From contig JAIYCH010000140.1 in assembly GCA_027488135.1 (NCBI GenBank), positions 1 to 45,158 of the forward strand: a stretch of DNA of 45,158 bases. The letters are read 5' to 3'. The position numbers and the translations under genes were made by a program. Shown here one piece after another: positions 43,367-45,158 of the stretch. Every line of letters starts with the position of its first letter. The stretch's first letter is position 1. Source of the DNA: Saprospiraceae bacterium (GTDB taxonomy: Bacteria; Bacteroidota; Bacteroidia; Chitinophagales; Saprospiraceae). The notes beneath the pieces were generated by a model that had not been told where the DNA came from, made no database searches, and was given only the letters and a program-made list of their open reading frames with translations.

Positions 43367-43872
43367 TCATTGTTGTCAATGATGTTAATATTTTGATTGA
43401 CCTTGTAAAACTTCAATTGGTTGAACCTTTTTTTCGCATTCCCTGGGAATTTCACTCCACAAGCCTTATTCTGGAAAATGAATTATATGACAATCAGAAA
43501 TTAATATACTTACCATTTATAGAAAATAGAAAATTCATTATTCATGATTTAAACGTCATAGATATGCAAGCAGTTATGAAAATGCAGATACAAAAACCTC
43601 AGTTGTCTGACAAGGATTGCTCTGCGCTATACTGTGCACAAAAACTAAATGCTTCTTTAATTACCTCTGACAATACCCTCAGGAAATTCGCTAAGCTTCA
43701 AAATATAATTGTTCATGGACATCTTTGGTTATTTGATGCCTTACTCGAACACCATTGCATTACACCTCAAATAGCTGTAGATAAACTAATTGAACTTCAA
43801 TTGATTAATTCAAAACTTAGTTTACCTAAAAAGGAGTGTGACATTAGAATAGAATTCTGGAAACAACCATAG
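43363..43872 (+). CDS. PIN-domain protein (probable toxin), C-terminus encoded by the repeat
   Basis: 169 residues, start coupled by ATGA to the HTH-ImmA gene. PIN-type acidic set: Asp7 in VVNDVNILIDL, Glu38/Glu40 in LILENELY, Asp83/Asp85 in LSDKDCSALYCAQ and Asp103 in LITSDNTLRKFAK. The spacing is normal for a small PIN RNase. Pairing of Xre-COG2856 proteins with PIN-like proteins has been predicted as a toxin-antitoxin type from gene-neighbourhood work, so this is probably the toxin. The last four codons (Trp-Lys-Gln-Pro), one base of the preceding Phe codon and the TAG stop come from copy 2 of the repeat. Confidence 0.8.
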   Translation: MIIVVNDVNILIDLVKLQLVEPFFRIPWEFHSTSLILENELYDNQKLIYLPFIENRKFIIHDLNVIDMQAVMKMQIQKPQLSDKDCSALYCAQKLNASLITSDNTLRKFAKLQNIIVHGHLWLFDALLEHHCITPQIAVDKLIELQLINSKLSLPKKECDIRIEFWKQP

Positions 43873-43932
43873 AACCTGAAGTGCTGGCTTTTCTACTGGA
43901 ATGGTTGAAAATGGAAAAGATATAGATTTAGG
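43857..43932 (+). repeat. 76-bp direct repeat, copy 2
   Basis: Exact copy of 42142-42217. Read forward it completes the PIN gene; read in reverse it encodes the last 13 or so codons of the GNAT gene (stop at 43893-43895). It also holds a silent copy of the hydrolase stop at 43923-43925. Confidence 0.97.
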
Positions 43933-44399
43933 TTCTCCCCATTGTTTTCTATGATATCATGAAAATGAAGGCCTAATTTTTCTAATAGCTGGATGGACCG
44001 GATATTTTCCAAGTTGGTTACAGCGGCTATATTTTCCATTTTTAACTCATTCATAGCATAGCTGATAATCCTTTCAGCCGCTTCAAAGGCATATCCATTC
44101 CCCTGGTATTTTTCCAAAAAAGCAAATCCAATATCGTGAAAGGGTAAATAATCTTTTTTGATTATAGTAACTACGCCTAAGGGTATTTTCTCCTTTTTTA
44201 AATGTACAACCCAATAGTTTATGTTTACATTGTCTAACAATTGTTGAATATACATTTTACTGAGATCGACATTCAATATATTCCTGTCTCCAATAAATTG
44301 AATCCAACCTTTTGTATTCACTAAGTGGAAAATAAAAGAAGCATGATCAACATTCAGCGGAATGAGAGAGAGCCGTTCTGTATGAAATTTTTTAGTCAT
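43893..44399 (-). CDS. GNAT-family N-acetyltransferase (RimJ/RimL-like)
   Basis: 168 residues. It starts MTKKFHTERLSLIPLN, the usual opening of RimJ/RimL-type acetyltransferases (T-E-R-L-x-L), then has IPLGVVTIIKKD, the acetyl-CoA loop LEKYQGNGYAFEA (Q/R-x-x-G-x-G/A variant) and the C-terminal LENIRSIQLLEKLGL. It probably acetylates an N-terminus, an antibiotic or a small amine. Its 3' end is inside copy 2 of the 76-base repeat, which keeps it complete. It probably forms a minus-strand group with the next two genes (31- and 25-base gaps). Confidence 0.9.
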   Translation of the reverse strand: MTKKFHTERLSLIPLNVDHASFIFHLVNTKGWIQFIGDRNILNVDLSKMYIQQLLDNVNINYWVVHLKKEKIPLGVVTIIKKDYLPFHDIGFAFLEKYQGNGYAFEAAERIISYAMNELKMENIAAVTNLENIRSIQLLEKLGLHFHDIIENNGENLNLYLFHFQPFQ

Positions 44400-44430
44400 A
44401 CTGGATTGTTAATAAGCTGATTATTATATA

Positions 44431-44793
44431 TCAACCTACAAAAGCAAATTTAACCAATTCTTCCAATGCGATATAGTCTAATGTTTTCTCATTGGTAGCT
44501 TCGAGAAAAACCATTGGCGCCACATTTTCCCTGTAAGCTTCCATCCATCTTGAAGCACACAGACACCATTTATCACCAGGTTTAAGACCTGGAAAGTTCC
44601 ATTCTGGTCTGGGTGTTGACAAATCGTTTCCTTTATTTTTGCTAAAAGTTAAAAAATCTTCGGTCATGATAGCACAAACAGTGTGCGTGCCACGATCATC
44701 TTCGCCGGTTTCGCAACAGCCATTCCTGTAATATCCTGTCATCGGTGAGCTACTGCAAAGCATTAAATCTTCGCCAAATACATTTTTTGACAT
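44431..44793 (-). CDS. DUF2237 family protein
   Basis: 120 residues, cytoplasmic. The sequence NVFGEDLMLCSSSPMTGYYRNG, the CCETGEDDRGTHTVCAIMT block with paired cysteines, and WNFPGLKPGDKWCLCASRW are the signature of DUF2237, a small conserved family found in bacteria and some eukaryotes with no known activity. The Cys/His/Asp-rich centre suggests a metal site. Full length for the family. Lies between two GNAT genes on the minus strand, probably in one transcript. Confidence 0.9.
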   Translation of the reverse strand: MSKNVFGEDLMLCSSSPMTGYYRNGCCETGEDDRGTHTVCAIMTEDFLTFSKNKGNDLSTPRPEWNFPGLKPGDKWCLCASRWMEAYRENVAPMVFLEATNEKTLDYIALEELVKFAFVG

Positions 44794-44818
44794 TGCTATT
44801 TTTTTTAAAAGTAAAAGC

Positions 44819-45158
44819 CTAATGAAGCGTTAGCTTCATCATTATATCTGTTTGCTTATCATCGCCGACCATGAAATAATGCTCGTCGAAAGCGACGAAT
44901 CCATTTTTGTTGTAAAATTTTATGGCACTTTTATTCTCTTCCCATACCCCTAGCCAAATATAGGATGCCTTCTTTTCCCTGGCCATCTGGATGGCTTTGT
45001 CTAAAAGCTGGCGCCCAATTCCTTTGCCCTGATAATCCTTTAAAACATAAATTCGCTCTATTTCAAAACTATCCTCCTTTTGTAATTCCGTTTGAGCACG
45101 ACCCTCATTTAATTTCATGTATCCAATGACTTCATTCGCTGATTTTACGAAATAAAAG
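44819..45158 (-). CDS. GNAT-family N-acetyltransferase, cut by the right window edge
   Basis: The open frame continues without a stop past ATG 45118 to the edge (about 13 further codons reading FYFVKSANEVIGY), and this upstream part resembles the GNAT beta-strand that precedes the acetyl-CoA site, so the true start lies outside the window. The visible part has the acetyl-CoA motif V-L-K-D-Y-Q-G-K-G-I-G-R-Q-L-L and AIKFYNKNGFVAFDEHYF, typical of small-molecule GNATs. Probably the first gene of the minus-strand group with DUF2237 and the RimJ/RimL-like gene. Confidence 0.88.
   Translation of the reverse strand, partial: FYFVKSANEVIGYMKLNEGRAQTELQKEDSFEIERIYVLKDYQGKGIGRQLLDKAIQMAREKKASYIWLGVWEENKSAIKFYNKNGFVAFDEHYFMVGDDKQTDIMMKLTLH

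Larger units (their letters stand above)
42142..43932 (+). mobile_element. Inserted HTH-ImmA/IrrE + PIN module flanked by 76-bp repeats
   Basis: A unique 1639-base segment (42218-43856) lies between two identical 76-base repeats (period 1715 bases). It contains just two coupled genes and their operator-like promoter. Removing one repeat plus the segment restores an uninterrupted convergent gene pair (hydrolase and GNAT) with overlapping 3' ends. Hence the segment is an insertion, and the repeat is a target duplication or a pair of attachment-site copies. No integrase, transposase or terminal inverted repeats are seen. The perfect identity of the repeats suggests a recent event, or ongoing correction between the copies. 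Confidence 0.85.

Noticed and set aside
42142-43932. Ordinary IS element with target duplication
   Set aside because: No transposase or terminal inverted repeats, and 76 bases is far beyond usual duplications of 2-14 bases.

Overview
The window comes from a Bacteroidota chromosome, probably a free-living polysaccharide user. The evidence is a SusC/SusD pair, a secreted protein with a type IX secretion (T9SS) C-terminal sorting domain, promoter-like TAnnTTTG boxes, few Shine-Dalgarno sequences and an AT-rich base composition. I cannot fix the genus. I saw no rRNA, tRNA or CRISPR array. Genes were identified by reading motifs, not by database search.

Layout. 1-2.5 kb is accessory and worn: two small unrecognised genes, a hairpin-bearing intergenic element, a T9SS-exported protein, then remnants of an IS66 transposase end and an IS21 5' end lying against an orphan UPF0175 antitoxin. 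2.5-12 kb holds ordinary accessory genes: an ABC-type permease and ATPase, a secreted beta-helix protein, a GrpB-family protein, an SGNH hydrolase, a secreted amidohydrolase, an AAA/DUF4143 ATPase with a perfect 23-bp inverted repeat against its promoter, and a lipoprotein serine hydrolase.

12-21.4 kb is the metabolic core. It has four plus-strand genes of the type typical of Planctomycetes and Verrucomicrobia: a cytochrome c plus propeller lipoprotein, a DUF1549/DUF1553 cytochrome, a Tat-type DUF1501 protein, and a membrane DUF2231-type cytochrome with leucine-rich repeats. They are interrupted by an opposite-strand, inositol 2-dehydrogenase-like Gfo/Idh/MocA gene. A second, Tat-exported Gfo/Idh/MocA gene at 28.6 kb shares an upstream motif with the DUF1549 gene. 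The SusC-SusD-PhoPQ-related hydrolase operon (36.5 to 30 kb, minus strand) would supply uptake. Together they suggest oxidation of imported sugars or polyols coupled to envelope cytochromes; the substrate is unknown.

21.5-28.3 kb holds a 1490-residue protein with a GYF_2-like N-terminus, an SF1 helicase core and a Vsr/DUF559-like nuclease end (a defence-like architecture), a phytoene-dehydrogenase-like flavoprotein and a ParE/RelE toxin-antitoxin pair. 36.7-41 kb holds a PaiB-like protein, an Rpn/PD-(D/E)XK protein with a repeat-built coiled-coil tail, a MazF/PemK toxin whose antitoxin is frameshifted, and an amine-oxidase-like flavoprotein.

The most striking structure is at 42.1-43.9 kb. 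A two-gene module (HTH + ImmA/IrrE protease, then a PIN-domain protein) is flanked by a perfect 76-bp direct repeat. The repeat duplicates the overlapping 3' ends of the two convergent genes on either side, so both host genes stay intact, and it also supplies the last codons of the PIN gene. No recombinase lies inside. It looks like a recent insertion of a minimal toxin-antitoxin-like island.
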